A stretch of 64,000 nt of DNA from Thermobifida halotolerans (lineage in GTDB: Bacteria; Actinomycetota; Actinomycetes; Streptosporangiales; Streptosporangiaceae), in the NCBI RefSeq assembly GCF_003574835.2, contig NZ_CP063196.1, positions 682,001 to 746,000 of the forward strand, read 5' to 3'. Position numbers and translations under genes: made by a program. The notes beneath the pieces were generated by a model. The model saw nothing but the letters and a program-made list of their open reading frames with translations. It did no database searches and was not told the origin of the DNA. This document shows, in pieces, positions 36,333 through 46,382 of the stretch (its first letter is position 1; each line of letters starts with the position of its first letter).

Positions 36333-37432
36333 GCGACCCCGGACCCACCGGCTTCGGCCTGGACGACCTGCCCCTCCGCGACGACCTGCGCGGACAGTCC
36401 CCCTACGGCGCCCCCCAGTTGACGGTCCGCGCCGTCCTCAACACCAACGAGAACCCGTACCCGCCGTCGGCCCGGCTGGCCGAGGCGATCGGCCGCGCCG
36501 CCGCCGAGGCCGCCACCGGCCTCAACCGCTACCCCGACCGCGACGCCGTCCAACTGCGTCAGGCGCTGGCCGACTACCTCGGCCACGGGGTCGACGCCGC
36601 CAACGTGTGGGCCGCCAACGGCTCCAACGAAGTCCTCCAGCAGATCCTGCAGGCCTTCGGCGGTCCCGGACGCAGGGCCGTGGGCTTCGAGCCGTCCTAC
36701 TCCATGCACCCGATCATCGCGCGCGGCACCGCCACCGAGTGGGTGCCGGTGCCGCGGACCGCGGAGTTCGCCGTGGACGTCGACGACGCCGTGGCCGCGG
36801 TCAAGGAGCACCAGCCCGCGGTGGTGTTTTTGACCTCGCCCAACAACCCCACCGGGACCGCGCTGCCGCTGCGGACCGTCGAGGCGGTCGCGTCGGCCGC
36901 CCCCGGCGTCGTCGTGGTCGACGAGGCCTACGCCGAGTTCCGTCGCGAGGGCACCCCCAGCGCGCTGTCGCTGCTGCCGTCCCACCCCAACGTCATCGTC
37001 TCGCGCACCATGTCCAAGGCGTTCGCCCTGGCCGGAGCGCGCCTCGGCTACCTCGCCGCGCACCCGGCGGTCGTCGACGCCCTGCAACTGGTGCGGCTGC
37101 CCTACCACCTGTCGGCCGTCACCCAGGCGGTGGCGCTCACCGCCCTGGCCCACGCCGACGAACTGCTGGGCGCGGTCGACCAGTTGCGCGCCGAACGCGA
37201 CGCGCTCGTCGACTGGCTGCGCGGCCACGGCTTCGCGGTCGCCGACTCCGACGCCAACTTCGTGCTGTTCGGCCGCTTCCCCGACCGCTCCGCGGTGTTC
37301 GAGGGCATGCTGGAGCGGGGGGTGCTCATCCGCGAGGTGGGACCGCCCGAGTGGCTGCGCGTCACCGTCGGCACCCCCGAGGAGATGGCCGTCTTCCGCG
37401 ACGCGCTGCTCGCGGTGGTCGGCCGCGCCTGA
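36329..37432 (+). CDS. hisC: Histidinol-phosphate aminotransferase
   Basis: A 367-residue class II/I PLP aminotransferase. Features: [11 protein letters not shown] near residue 35, [22 protein letters not shown], and the PLP-lysine motif [20 protein letters not shown]. It converts imidazole-acetol phosphate and glutamate to histidinol phosphate. Starts with a GTG that overlaps the hisD stop (GTGA). Confidence 0.97.
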   Translation: MSDPGPTGFGLDDLPLRDDLRGQSPYGAPQLTVRAVLNTNENPYPPSARLAEAIGRAAAEAATGLNRYPDRDAVQLRQALADYLGHGVDAANVWAANGSNEVLQQILQAFGGPGRRAVGFEPSYSMHPIIARGTATEWVPVPRTAEFAVDVDDAVAAVKEHQPAVVFLTSPNNPTGTALPLRTVEAVASAAPGVVVVDEAYAEFRREGTPSALSLLPSHPNVIVSRTMSKAFALAGARLGYLAAHPAVVDALQLVRLPYHLSAVTQAVALTALAHADELLGAVDQLRAERDALVDWLRGHGFAVADSDANFVLFGRFPDRSAVFEGMLERGVLIREVGPPEWLRVTVGTPEEMAVFRDALLAVVGRA

Positions 37433-37510
37433 CCGCGCCCCGTCCGACAACAGCACACGACCCGACACCGGCGGCGCCGCCCGCGCCACCACGACGAGGA
37501 GAGCCAGCCC

Positions 37511-38104
37511 ATGAGCCGCATCGGCCGCGTCGAACGCGCCACCAACGAGACCAAGGTCCTGGTCGAGATCGATCTCGACGGCACCGGTGCCGCCGACATC
37601 TCCACCGGTGTCGGCTTCTACGACCACATGCTCCACCAGCTCGCCAAGCACGGACTGTTCGACCTGACCGTGCGCACCGAGGGCGACCTGCACATCGACT
37701 CCCACCACACCATGGAGGACACCGCCCTCGCCCTCGGCGCGGCCTTCCGCGAGGCCCTGGGCGACAAGGCCGGGATCCGCCGCTTCGCCGACGCCAAGGT
37801 CCCCCTGGACGAGGCGCTCGCCGAGGTCACCGTCGACGTCTCGGGACGGCCCTACCTGGTGCACTCCGAACCCGAGGGCATGGCCCCGGTCATCGGCCGC
37901 GACTACGACACCACGATGACCCGGCACATCTTCGAGTCCTTCGTCGCCCAGGCCCGCGTCGCCCTGCACGTCCACGTACCCTATGGGCGCAACGCCCACC
38001 ACATCGTGGAATGCCAGTTCAAGGCGCTGGCCCGCGCCCTGCGGTTCGCCTGCGAGAGCGACCCCCGCGTCACCGGGGTGCCCTCCACCAAGGGCGCGCT
38101 GTGA
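37511..38104 (+). CDS. hisB: Imidazoleglycerol-phosphate dehydratase
   Basis: A 197-residue HisB, dehydratase type without the phosphatase domain found in enterobacteria. Motifs: GVGFYDHMLHQLAKHG, DSHHTMEDTALALGAAF, HVPYGRNAHHIVECQFKALA, giving the metal-binding histidine pairs. Preceded by GAGGAGAG, and overlaps the following small membrane gene (GTGA). Confidence 0.97.
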   Translation: MSRIGRVERATNETKVLVEIDLDGTGAADISTGVGFYDHMLHQLAKHGLFDLTVRTEGDLHIDSHHTMEDTALALGAAFREALGDKAGIRRFADAKVPLDEALAEVTVDVSGRPYLVHSEPEGMAPVIGRDYDTTMTRHIFESFVAQARVALHVHVPYGRNAHHIVECQFKALARALRFACESDPRVTGVPSTKGAL

Positions 38105-38262
38105 GCACCACGATCCTGGGGGTACTCCTGATCGGCCTCGCCGGGCTCCTGCTCGGCGGCACCCTGTCGATCTGGAAGACCAACAAGGCCATCGCCGTGG
38201 GCCTGGCCGCCTGCGCGGCCGTGGCCCTGGCGGCCGGGGCGCTGCGCCTCGGCTACTTCTGA
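38101..38262 (+). CDS. Small two-span membrane protein inside the his operon
   Basis: A 53-residue protein with two hydrophobic segments ([18 protein letters not shown] and [20 protein letters not shown]) separated by SIWKTNKA. A gene of this type lies between hisB and hisH in many actinomycetes; no function is known. GTG start overlaps the hisB stop codon by 4 bp, so it is translated with the operon. Confidence 0.8.
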   Translation: MSTTILGVLLIGLAGLLLGGTLSIWKTNKAIAVGLAACAAVALAAGALRLGYF

Positions 38263-38290
38263 CCGTCCTCACAGGAAGGCACGTCCACCC

Positions 38291-38926
38291 GTGCAGCCAC
38301 GCGTCGTCATCCTCGACTACGGATCGGGCAACCTGCGTTCGGCGCAGCGCGCAGTGGAGCGCGTCGGCGCCCACGTCACCGTCACCGGCGACCCGCACGC
38401 CGCACTGGAGGCCGACGGACTCGTCGTGCCCGGCGTGGGCGCGTTCGAGGCCTGCATGAAAGGGCTGCGCGCCGCCCGGGGCGACCGGGTCATCGGCAAG
38501 CGCCTGGCCGGCGGCCGTCCAGTACTGGGCATCTGCGTGGGCATGCAGGTCCTGTTCGAGCGGGGCGTCGAACACGGCGTCACCACCACCGGCTGCGGCG
38601 AGTGGCCCGGAACCGTGGACCGGCTCGACGCGCCCGTCGTCCCGCACATGGGCTGGAACACCGTGGCCGCGCCCGCCGACTCCGCGCTGTTCGCCGGGAT
38701 CGACGAAGGCGAGCGCTTCTACTTCGTCCACTCCTACGGCGTGCGCACCTGGGAGATGGAGGCCACCAGCCCGCACCTGAAGCCGCCGCTGGTCACCTGG
38801 TCCACCCACGGCGCCCCCTTCGTGGCGGCCGTGGAGAACGGCCCGCTGTGGGCCACCCAGTTCCACCCGGAGAAGTCCGGCGACGCGGGGGCCCGGCTGC
38901 TCGCCAACTGGGTCGCGACACTGTGA
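38291..38926 (+). CDS. hisH: Imidazole glycerol phosphate synthase, glutaminase subunit
   Basis: A 211-residue class I glutamine amidotransferase. Catalytic triad: Cys in [14 protein letters not shown], and His/Glu in [13 protein letters not shown]-terminus [20 protein letters not shown] is standard. It supplies ammonia to HisF. GTG start. Confidence 0.97.
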   Translation: MQPRVVILDYGSGNLRSAQRAVERVGAHVTVTGDPHAALEADGLVVPGVGAFEACMKGLRAARGDRVIGKRLAGGRPVLGICVGMQVLFERGVEHGVTTTGCGEWPGTVDRLDAPVVPHMGWNTVAAPADSALFAGIDEGERFYFVHSYGVRTWEMEATSPHLKPPLVTWSTHGAPFVAAVENGPLWATQFHPEKSGDAGARLLANWVATL

Positions 38927-38990
38927 CCGCCCCCGCAGACGACCGGACGAGCCGCAACGCCGTCCCCCACCCGTGAAAGGTTCACCCACC

Positions 38991-39728
38991 ATGGCGCCCA
39001 CACTCGAACTCCTGCCCGCCGTCGACGTCGCGGGCGGCCAGGCCGTGCAGCTCGTCCAGGGCCGGGCGGGCTCCGGCGGTCAGTACGGCGACCCGAGGGC
39101 CGCGGCGCTGGCCTGGCAGAGCGCCGGAGCCGAGTGGATCCACCTGGTCGACCTGGACGCCGCCTTCGGCCGCGGCCACAACCGGGAGCTGCTGGCCTCC
39201 ATCATCGGCACGCTCGACGTCCAGGTCGAACTGTCCGGCGGCATCCGCGACGACGAGTCGCTGACCGCGGCGCTGGCCACCGGATGCCGCCGCGTCAACA
39301 TCGGCACCGCCGCACTGGAGAACCCCGACTGGTGCGCCAGGATCATCGCCGAACACGGCGACCGGATCGCGATCGGCCTGGACGTGCGCGGCACCACCCT
39401 GGCCGCGCGCGGTTGGACCCGCGACGGCGGCGACCTGTACGAGACGCTGGAGCGCCTGGAGGCCGCCGGCTGCGCCCGCTACGTCGTCACCGACGTCAAC
39501 AAGGACGGCACCCTCAAGGGCCCCAACCTCGACCTGCTGCGTGACGTGTGCTCGCGCACCGGCAAGCCCGTCGTGGCCAGCGGAGGCGTGTCCAGCCTCG
39601 ACGACCTGCGGGCCCTGGCGACCCTGGTCCCCGAGGGAGTCGAGGGCGCCATCATGGGCACCGCCCTGTACGAGGGCGCGTTCACCCTGGAAGAAGCGCT
39701 GGCGACGGTGCGCGAGGCCGCCCGATGA
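38991..39728 (+). CDS. priA: Phosphoribosyl isomerase (HisA/PriA)
   Basis: A 245-residue (beta/alpha)8 isomerase for ProFAR in histidine synthesis. Seen: [18 protein letters not shown] with the catalytic Asp, [10 protein letters not shown], and [17 protein letters not shown] with the second Asp. No trpF gene is seen here, and actinobacterial enzymes of this type (PriA) also isomerise PRA for tryptophan synthesis; dual function is therefore likely but is inference. The ATG at 38991 is preferred to a GTG 18 nt upstream. Overlaps hisF by 4 bp. Confidence 0.95.
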   Translation: MAPTLELLPAVDVAGGQAVQLVQGRAGSGGQYGDPRAAALAWQSAGAEWIHLVDLDAAFGRGHNRELLASIIGTLDVQVELSGGIRDDESLTAALATGCRRVNIGTAALENPDWCARIIAEHGDRIAIGLDVRGTTLAARGWTRDGGDLYETLERLEAAGCARYVVTDVNKDGTLKGPNLDLLRDVCSRTGKPVVASGGVSSLDDLRALATLVPEGVEGAIMGTALYEGAFTLEEALATVREAAR

Positions 39729-40495
39729 GCCTGGCCGTGCGCGTCATCCCGTGCCTGGACGTCGACGCGGGCCGGGTGGTCAAGGGCGTCAACTTCCAGA
39801 ACCTGCGCGACGCGGGCGACCCCGTCGAACTGGCCCGGCGCTACGACACCGAAGGCGCCGACGAGCTGACCTTCCTCGACGTCACCGCCTCCAGCGGCAA
39901 CCGTGAGACCACCTACGACGTGGTGCGCCGCACCGCCGAGCAGGTGTTCATCCCGCTCACCGTCGGCGGCGGCGTGCGCAGCACCGACGACGTCGACCGG
40001 CTGCTGCGCTCCGGGGCCGACAAGGTCGGCGTCAACACCGCCGCGATCAACCGCCCGGAACTGATCCGCGAGATCGCCGAACGGTTCGGCAACCAGGTGC
40101 TGGTCCTGTCGGCCGACGTGCGCCGCGCCGTCGACGGAACCACCACCCCCAGCGGCTTCGAGGTCACCACGCACGGCGGACGCAGGGGGACCGGCATCGA
40201 CGCGGTCGAGTGGGTCCGGCAGGCCGCCGACCTCGGCGCGGGTGAGATCCTGCTCAACTCCATGGACGCCGACGGCACCAGGGCCGGATTCGACCTGGAG
40301 TTGATCCGCGCGGTGCGCGAGGCGGTGACCGTGCCGCTGATCGCCAGCGGGGGGGCGGGCGCCGTCGAGCACTTCGCTCCCGCCGTGGACGCGGGAGCCG
40401 ACGCGGTCCTGGCCGCCAGCGTGTTCCACTTCGGCGAGTTCACCATCAACGACGTCAAGGCCGACCTGCGCGCCAAGGGCCACCCGGTGCGCTGA
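39725..40495 (+). CDS. hisF: Imidazole glycerol phosphate synthase, cyclase subunit
   Basis: A 256-residue (beta/alpha)8 cyclase. Motifs: [59 protein letters not shown] with the catalytic Asp, and [15 protein letters not shown]. Works with HisH to make imidazole glycerol phosphate and AICAR. Last gene of this his block; a hairpin follows. Confidence 0.98.
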   Translation: MSLAVRVIPCLDVDAGRVVKGVNFQNLRDAGDPVELARRYDTEGADELTFLDVTASSGNRETTYDVVRRTAEQVFIPLTVGGGVRSTDDVDRLLRSGADKVGVNTAAINRPELIREIAERFGNQVLVLSADVRRAVDGTTTPSGFEVTTHGGRRGTGIDAVEWVRQAADLGAGEILLNSMDADGTRAGFDLELIRAVREAVTVPLIASGGAGAVEHFAPAVDAGADAVLAASVFHFGEFTINDVKADLRAKGHPVR

Positions 40496-40503
40496 GACGC
40501 CCC

Positions 40504-40538
40504 CCTCCCCCGGAGCCCTTCGAGCCCTCCGGGGGAGG
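40504..40538 (+). terminator. Terminator after hisF
   Basis: CCTCCCCCGGAG (40504–40515) pairs perfectly with CTCCGGGGGAGG (40527–40538), 8 bp after the hisF stop codon. No T-run follows, as is common in this genome. Confidence 0.75.
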
Positions 40539-40769
40539 AACGCCTCCACCCCGAGGGCTGCGGCGCCGTTTCCGGGAAGAAGGGGCGCAGACGCCCCGGC
40601 CGCGGTGGCCGGAAGCGGACACCGCATGATCACGGGGAGCGGAATAGCGGCGTTGTCCACAGCGCTGAACCAGACCGGTGCGCCCGGACGGGTCGGTGGG
40701 TACGGTGTGACACTGTCGCGCCGATCAGGGGGCGGCGCCTCTCACCACGACAACGCAACGGGGGGACGA

Positions 40770-42674
40770 ATGTCACAGGAGGCGGCTGCCGCGAGGCCCG
40801 GGGTCGACTCCCGGGTCTTCACCGAGGGGATGCGCGTCCTGTGGACCGCGATCCGCACCGAACCGTGGGTCTTCACCGCCGCACTGGTCGGCGCCGTGCT
40901 GTACGCGGCGGCCAGCGTCGCCTCGGCGTCGATCCTGGGTGGCATCTCCGAACAGGTCGTCCTGCCCGCCATCGAAGAGGGACGCACCACCGTCGCCGCG
41001 GTGGCCGCGGCGGCCGCCCTGGTGTTCGGCGTCGGCCTCCTCAGAGCCCTGGGACTGGGGGCGCGCCGCCTCTACGCCGGACTCATGCAGTTCCGCATGC
41101 AGGCCAGGTACCGGCGCGCGGTCGCCCGCAAGTACCTCCGGCTGCCGCTGTCCTGGCACCAGCGCCACCCCGCCGGGCAACTGCTGTCCAACGCCAACGC
41201 CGACGTCGAGGCCGCCTGGCAGCCGCTCGCACCCCTGCCCATGGCCGTGGGCAGCATCGCCATGCTCCTGATCGCCGCGGTCGCGATGCTCGTCACCGAC
41301 CCGGTCCTCGCCCTGGTCGGCTTCGTGGTCTTCCCGACGCTGGCCGTGGCCAACATCGTCTTCCAACGCCGGGTCTCTCCCGTCGCCACCCGCGCCCAGG
41401 CACTGCGCTCCCAGGTCAGCGAGGTCGCCCACGAGTCCTTCGACGGCGCGCTCGTCGTCAAGGCCCTGGGCCGCGAGGACACCGAGACCGAGCGGTTCAG
41501 CCGCGCCGCCGACCGGTTGCGCGACGCCCAGATCAGGGTCGGCCGGATGCGCGCCGCGTTCGACCCGCTCCTCGAGGCACTGCCCAACTTCGGTGTGCTC
41601 GTGGTGCTGCTCGTCGGACTGCTCCGCCTCGACCGGGGCGCCGTCACCTCGGGCGACGTCGTGCAGATCGCCTACCTGTTCACCCTGCTGTCGCTGCCGG
41701 TGCGCTCCCTGGGCTGGCTGCTGGGCGACCTGCCGCGCAGCGTGGTGGGGTGGCGAAGGGTCAGCGCCGTGCTCGGCGCCGAAGGCGGCACCGAACACGG
41801 CGACACGGCGCTGTCCGGCGACAGCGGACTGGCGGTGAGTGTTCGCGGCCTCAGCTTCTCCTACGCCGACGGCCGCGATCGGGACACCTCCGGCGGGCGG
41901 GGCCTCGACAGCCACCACCACGGGGAGGAGGCGCGCACCACCGTCCTGCGCGACGTGAACCTGGAGTTGACCCCCGGCCGGGTCACCGCCCTGGTCGGCC
42001 CCACCGGATCGGGCAAGTCCACGCTCACCACGCTGCTGGCGCGCCTGGTCGACCCCGACCGGGGCACGGTGCTCATCAACGGAGTCGACGCCCGCGACTA
42101 CGCCAGGGGGGAACTCTCCCGCGCCATCGCCCTCGTACCGCAGAGCACCTTCATCTTCGACGACAGCGTCCGCGACAACGTCACCCTGGGCGGCGACGCC
42201 GACGACGCCGAGGTGTGGCAGGCGCTGCGCCTGGCCCGCGCCGACTCCTTCGTCGCCGCGCTCCCGCAGGGCCTCGACACCCGGCTGGGGGAGCGCGGCA
42301 CCAGTCTGTCCGGCGGGCAGCGCCAGCGTCTGGCCCTGGCCCGCGCCCTGGTCCGCCGTCCACGGCTGCTCATCCTGGACGACGCCACCTCCGCGGTCGA
42401 CCCCCAGGTCGAGGCGCAGATCCTGGGCGGCCTGCGAGAAGCCGACCTCGCCGGAGCCACCGTCGTGGTCGTCGCCTCCCGCAGGGCCACCATCGAACTC
42501 GCCGACGAGGTCGTCTACCTCGAACAGGGCACGGTCCACGACCGGGGGACCCACGACGAACTCCTCGCGCGCTCCCCCGGATACCACCGCCTCGTCACCG
42601 CCTACGAACAGGCCGCCGAGCAGCGCAGAGCCGAAGCCGCCGCCCGCCCCACCGACCAGGAGGCCGTCCGATGA
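40770..42674 (+). CDS. ABC exporter subunit 1 (heterodimeric)
   Basis: A 634-residue half-transporter. About six spans lie in residues 25–300, followed by an ATPase: Walker A GPTGSGKSTLTTLL, signature LSGGQRQRLALARALV, Walker B LLILDDATSAVD. The residue after Walker B is Asp, and the switch position reads ASRR instead of the usual AHR, so this site is probably degenerate. With the next gene it would form a TmrAB/BmrCD-type heterodimer having one consensus and one altered ATP site. Substrate unknown. It sits between hisF and hisI, where this region normally has no transporter. ATG follows GGGGGGAC. Confidence 0.92.
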   Translation: MSQEAAAARPGVDSRVFTEGMRVLWTAIRTEPWVFTAALVGAVLYAAASVASASILGGISEQVVLPAIEEGRTTVAAVAAAAALVFGVGLLRALGLGARRLYAGLMQFRMQARYRRAVARKYLRLPLSWHQRHPAGQLLSNANADVEAAWQPLAPLPMAVGSIAMLLIAAVAMLVTDPVLALVGFVVFPTLAVANIVFQRRVSPVATRAQALRSQVSEVAHESFDGALVVKALGREDTETERFSRAADRLRDAQIRVGRMRAAFDPLLEALPNFGVLVVLLVGLLRLDRGAVTSGDVVQIAYLFTLLSLPVRSLGWLLGDLPRSVVGWRRVSAVLGAEGGTEHGDTALSGDSGLAVSVRGLSFSYADGRDRDTSGGRGLDSHHHGEEARTTVLRDVNLELTPGRVTALVGPTGSGKSTLTTLLARLVDPDRGTVLINGVDARDYARGELSRAIALVPQSTFIFDDSVRDNVTLGGDADDAEVWQALRLARADSFVAALPQGLDTRLGERGTSLSGGQRQRLALARALVRRPRLLILDDATSAVDPQVEAQILGGLREADLAGATVVVVASRRATIELADEVVYLEQGTVHDRGTHDELLARSPGYHRLVTAYEQAAEQRRAEAAARPTDQEAVR

Positions 42675-44515
42675 GCGCCCCGGCCCGCACCCGAAACAGC
42701 CGTGCCGACACCTCCCCCGGAGTCGACGCCGACACCGCCGCCTCCCCCGCGCTGCACCGCTCCACCGACTCCGCGTGGGACACCCTGCGCCGCGGTTTCG
42801 CGCTGTCGCCCGAGTTCACCCGAGGGCTGGCGCTGACCGCCGTCTTCGCGGTGGTCGCCACCGTCGGCAAGGTCGTGGTGCCGCTGGCGGTGCAGCAGAT
42901 CATCGACAACGGTCTGCTCGCCGAAGGCGGCATCGACATCGGGTTCGTCACCGGAACGGTCGTGCTGTGCGCCACCCTGGTCGTCCTCACGGCCGTGTCC
43001 TCCTACGTGATGAACGCGCGGCTGTACCGGTCCACCGAGGGAGGCCTGGCCACCCTGCGCCGCAAGGCGTTCCGGCACGTGCACGACCTCTCGGTGCTCA
43101 CCCAGAACAGCGAACGCAAGGGCGCCCTGGTGTCCCGGGTGACCAGCGACGTCGACCAGATCAGCACCTTCATGCAGTGGGGCGGCATCCTCCTGGTCGT
43201 CAGCACCGGGCAACTGGCGATCGCCACCGTGCTGATGGCCGTCTACTCCTGGCAGCTCACCCTGCTGGTGTGGGTGTGCTTCCTGCCGCTGCTGTTCGGG
43301 GTGCGTTGGCTGCAGAAACTGCTGTCCAGGGCCTACCTGCTGGTGCGGGAGCGCACCGGCGAGATGCTCGGAGTCGTCAGCGAGACCGTCGTGGGGGCCG
43401 CGGTCATCCGCGCCCACGGAACCGAGGAGCGCACCGCGGAGCGCGTCGACGAGAGCGTCCTGGCCACCCGCACCGCCCAGGTCAGAGCACAGCGCCTGTC
43501 CATGGCAGTCTCACCGTTCGCCGAGGTCGTCTCGGCGTTCACCTACGCGGTCGTCGTCGTGGTCGGGGTGTGGCTGGGCGTCACGGGCTCCCTCACCGCC
43601 GGACAGCTCGTGGCCTTCCTGTTCCTGATCAACCTGTTCATCGCGCCCATGACGATGGCCACGGAGATCTTCAACGAGGCCCAGAACGCGATCGCCGGGT
43701 GGCGGCGGGTGCTCGGGGTTCTCGACACCGTCCCCGACATCGCCGACCCCGGATCGTCCGGCAGGACACTGCCGCGCGGTCCCGTCTCGATCCGCTTCGA
43801 CCACGTCAGTTACGCCTATCCCGGCGGCCCCCGCGTGCTCGACGACATCGACGTGGAGATCGCCCCGGGCCGCCGGGTCGCGGTCGTCGGCGAGACCGGC
43901 TCCGGCAAGACCACCTTCGTCAAGCTGCTCACCCGACTCATGGACCCGGCCGAGGGCAGAGTGCTGCTGGACGGCACCGACCTGCGCGAGGTGGCGTTCT
44001 CCTCGCTGCGGTCCCGCGTGGTCATGGTGCCCCAGGAGGGCTTCCTGTTCGACAGCACCCTGGGCGACAACATCCGCTTCGCCCGCCCGGAGGTCACCGA
44101 CGAGCAGATCGGCGCGGCGATCGTCGACCTGGGGCTGGGGGACTGGCTGGCCGGGCTGCCCCACGGCCTGGACACCCCCGTCGGACAGCGCGGCGAGTCC
44201 CTGTCCGCCGGAGAACGCCAGCTCGTGGCACTGGTGCGGGCCGCCATCGCCGGTCCCGACCTGCTGGTCCTGGACGAGGCCACCTCGGCGGTCGACCCGG
44301 CCACCGAGGTGCGCATCCAACGCGCCCTGGACCGGCTCACCCGGGGGCGCACCTCCGTGGCGATCGCCCACCGGCTCTCCACCGCCGAGGCCGCCGACGA
44401 GGTGCTCGTCTTCGACGACGGCCGCATCGCGCAGCGCGGAACCCACGCGGAACTGGTCGGACAGCCGGGCGTCTACGCGGATCTGCACGCCTCCTGGGTG
44501 CGCAGCTCGGCCTGA
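42671..44515 (+). CDS. ABC exporter subunit 2 (heterodimeric)
   Basis: A 614-residue half-transporter with six spans (from FTRGLALTAVFAVVATVGKV) and an ATPase: Walker A GETGSGKTTFVKLL, signature LSAGERQLVALVRAAI, Walker B LLVLDEATSAVD with catalytic Glu, and switch SVAIAHRLST. Its catalytic residues are complete except that the signature has SAG instead of SGG. ATG overlaps the stop of subunit 1 by 4 bp (ATGA), so the two are made together and probably pair. Confidence 0.93.
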   Translation: MSAPARTRNSRADTSPGVDADTAASPALHRSTDSAWDTLRRGFALSPEFTRGLALTAVFAVVATVGKVVVPLAVQQIIDNGLLAEGGIDIGFVTGTVVLCATLVVLTAVSSYVMNARLYRSTEGGLATLRRKAFRHVHDLSVLTQNSERKGALVSRVTSDVDQISTFMQWGGILLVVSTGQLAIATVLMAVYSWQLTLLVWVCFLPLLFGVRWLQKLLSRAYLLVRERTGEMLGVVSETVVGAAVIRAHGTEERTAERVDESVLATRTAQVRAQRLSMAVSPFAEVVSAFTYAVVVVVGVWLGVTGSLTAGQLVAFLFLINLFIAPMTMATEIFNEAQNAIAGWRRVLGVLDTVPDIADPGSSGRTLPRGPVSIRFDHVSYAYPGGPRVLDDIDVEIAPGRRVAVVGETGSGKTTFVKLLTRLMDPAEGRVLLDGTDLREVAFSSLRSRVVMVPQEGFLFDSTLGDNIRFARPEVTDEQIGAAIVDLGLGDWLAGLPHGLDTPVGQRGESLSAGERQLVALVRAAIAGPDLLVLDEATSAVDPATEVRIQRALDRLTRGRTSVAIAHRLSTAEAADEVLVFDDGRIAQRGTHAELVGQPGVYADLHASWVRSSA

Positions 44516-44570
44516 GCCCGGGACGGAGGCGACCGTCCCGGGGAGTTCCGGGCGTTCTCGACCCGAGGAG

Positions 44571-44790
44571 GTCTTGTGGCCTCAGCCCGGGGGAAACTCC
44601 CAGGCCACCCCACCCCGGGGGTCTTGTGACCCCGGCCCCGAGGCCACCCGAAAACCACCCGCAGAGCTGAGGCCACAAGACTCCCTGGGGTGGAGTGCGG
44701 CTGAAGACTCCCTCGGAGCCGGGGTTTCACAATCCCCTGGGGCTGGGGCCGCCCGAAGCCCCCTCTGGGGCCGGGGTCCCGAATCCCCGG
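44571..44790. repeat. Cluster of inverted GC-rich repeats
   Basis: GTCTTGTGGCCTCAGC (44571–44586) is the exact reverse complement of 44666–44681. Related copies with the pattern TTGTGrmmyCvsssCCsGrGG lie at about 44621 (plus) and near 44710–44740 (minus), ending with several short hairpins. One further relative is at 33036–33056. The cluster fills the gap between the convergent exporter and SIS genes. Confidence 0.6.
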
Positions 44791-44791
44791 C

Positions 44792-45775
44792 TCACGTTTT
44801 GCGCCTGCGCCACCAGTGCAGTGCCAGCAGTTCGCTGACCAGCGGATCGACGAGCAGCCGCACGTCCGGGTCGCTCTCCCCCGGATAGCGCAGACTCACC
44901 GCCGCCCCCGAGACGTCACCGCCCACGGCGACAAAGGTCCCGCGCAGCGCCAGCAGGTGTTCGGCGAACCGCTCGTCGAACCGCGACCCCGTGAACAGCA
45001 GCGCACGGTAGTCCTGGATCGCCGCCAGATAGCGGTCGACGTGCGACCACTCCCCGGTCTCGCAGGCGTGCGCGGCCAGCACCGGGCCGCGCCGCAGCGT
45101 CAACGCGCCGAACCGGGCCGCCGAGACCAGTTCCGCCGGAGCCACCAGCGCCAGACCGTCGCGTCCCTCCAGCGCCCTGACCGCTTCGGGAACCCAGGAC
45201 GGGGCGCGCTCCACCAGGTCGGTGACGGCGTTGGCCGCGCGGCGCAGCGTCGCCGACGGGTCGGCGACCCCCGGAGGAGTGGCGCCCAGCCGCGACGCCA
45301 GGACGAGTAGCAGCGCCACCGCCTGCTGGTGGGCCACCACCTCCAGACCGCCGCTCCTCCCTCCGGTCATGAGCGGCGCCACCACGTCGGCGTAACGCGC
45401 CTCGGGCGACTCGGGGGAGTCGGTCAGCACGACGATCACGGAGGAACGCGCGTAACGCTCCAGCGACTCGCACAGCTCGCGCCGTCCACTGCCCGGCGCG
45501 ACCGCCACCACCAGCGTGTCCGGGCCGCCGGGCGGAAGATGCGCCGCGGCCGCGGACTCGGCGAAGGCCCCCAGTCCGGCACGGCGCATCCGCTCGGCCG
45601 CGGCCTGGCACGCGTAGTGGCCCGCCCCCACGCCCAGCAGCACCACCGCCGCGGGCTCGTCGTCCAGCAGGGAGGGCAGTGCCGCGTAGGGATCGTGGCG
45701 GGTCAGATGGTCGGCCAGTCCGGTCAGGGCGGCGGTCCTGGCCGACACCTCGTCCGCGAGCCGTTCGACGCTCAC
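44792..45775 (-). CDS. SIS domain protein
   Basis: A 327-residue protein with two sugar isomerase (SIS) folds. Seen: AAVVLLGVGAGHYACQAAAE near residue 45, DTLVVAVAPGSGRREL near 85, VIVVLTDSPESPEARYADVV near 113, the E-x-A-H site around EVVAHQQAVALLLVLASRLG, and a second half with LVAPAELVSAARFG and YRALLFTGSR. Like GlmS isomerase halves it probably binds a phosphosugar, but no glutaminase domain is present. GTG start at 45775. It lies on the opposite strand between the exporter genes and hisI. Confidence 0.8.
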   Translation of the reverse strand: MSVERLADEVSARTAALTGLADHLTRHDPYAALPSLLDDEPAAVVLLGVGAGHYACQAAAERMRRAGLGAFAESAAAAHLPPGGPDTLVVAVAPGSGRRELCESLERYARSSVIVVLTDSPESPEARYADVVAPLMTGGRSGGLEVVAHQQAVALLLVLASRLGATPPGVADPSATLRRAANAVTDLVERAPSWVPEAVRALEGRDGLALVAPAELVSAARFGALTLRRGPVLAAHACETGEWSHVDRYLAAIQDYRALLFTGSRFDERFAEHLLALRGTFVAVGGDVSGAAVSLRYPGESDPDVRLLVDPLVSELLALHWWRRRKT

Positions 45776-45793
45776 CCGGCCTCCCGGGGGATG

Positions 45794-45908
45794 CCCCGGT
45801 CTTCAGGCCGGGGAGGAATCCGGGCAGGCAACCTGCGCCTCTCGCGCTCTGCCTCACACATGCCTCTCCTTGGTGCCAAATCCCCCTCCCAGGAGGGGGA
45901 GGAAGCCA
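45794..45908 (+). other. Two hairpins resembling IS200/IS605 ends
   Basis: Hairpin 1 (CCCCGGTC-TTCA-GGCCGGGG, 45794–45813) is followed by AGGAATCC. Hairpin 2 (CCCCCTCC-CA-GGAGGGGG, 45882–45899) is followed by AGGAAGCC. Their shape and shared tail are like the ends of IS200/IS605 elements and the 3' omega-RNA of TnpB genes. No transposase or TnpB is present, so this would be a remnant or small non-autonomous element. Confidence 0.35.
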
Positions 45909-46031
45909 ACGGTGCCCCATCCTCGGCGGTCCACACGGCGGCGGGGGAGCCGCCGGGCCTTGCGGACTCCCCGAACCAGGTAAGCACATCCTCGTCGGAG
46001 TCCCCGTCCGGGCGGCCGTAGGCTTGCTGAC

Positions 46032-46382
46032 ATGAGCAGCAGTCCTCCCCAACTGGACCCCGGTATCGCGGCACGACTCAAACGCACCCCCGACGGCCTG
46101 GTGCCCGCCGTCGTGCAGCAGTACGACACCGGGGAGGTTCTCATGCTCGCCTGGATGGACGACGAGGCGCTGCGGCGCACCCTCGCCACCCGGGCGGCCA
46201 CCTACTGGTCCCGCAGCCGGGGCGAGTACTGGGTGAAGGGCGCGACGTCCGGAAACACCCAGCGGGTCGTCTCCGTCGCGCTCGACTGCGACGGCGACAC
46301 CCTGCTGGTCAGGGTCGACCAGACCGGTGGGGCCTGCCACACCGGCGACCGGACCTGCTTCGACGCGGACCGGCTGCTGTGA
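46032..46382 (+). CDS. hisI: Phosphoribosyl-AMP cyclohydrolase
   Basis: A 116-residue HisI. Core motif set: [40 protein letters not shown], and [13 protein letters not shown] with zinc-binding Cys residues. Single-domain cyclohydrolase without HisE. It is separated from the main his block by the ABC and SIS genes, and overlaps the Trp-associated membrane gene by 4 bp (GTGA). Confidence 0.97.
   Translation: MSSSPPQLDPGIAARLKRTPDGLVPAVVQQYDTGEVLMLAWMDDEALRRTLATRAATYWSRSRGEYWVKGATSGNTQRVVSVALDCDGDTLLVRVDQTGGACHTGDRTCFDADRLL

Noticed and set aside
44571-44790. CRISPR array
   Set aside because: Repeats are inverted, unequal and without regular spacers; no cas gene is near.
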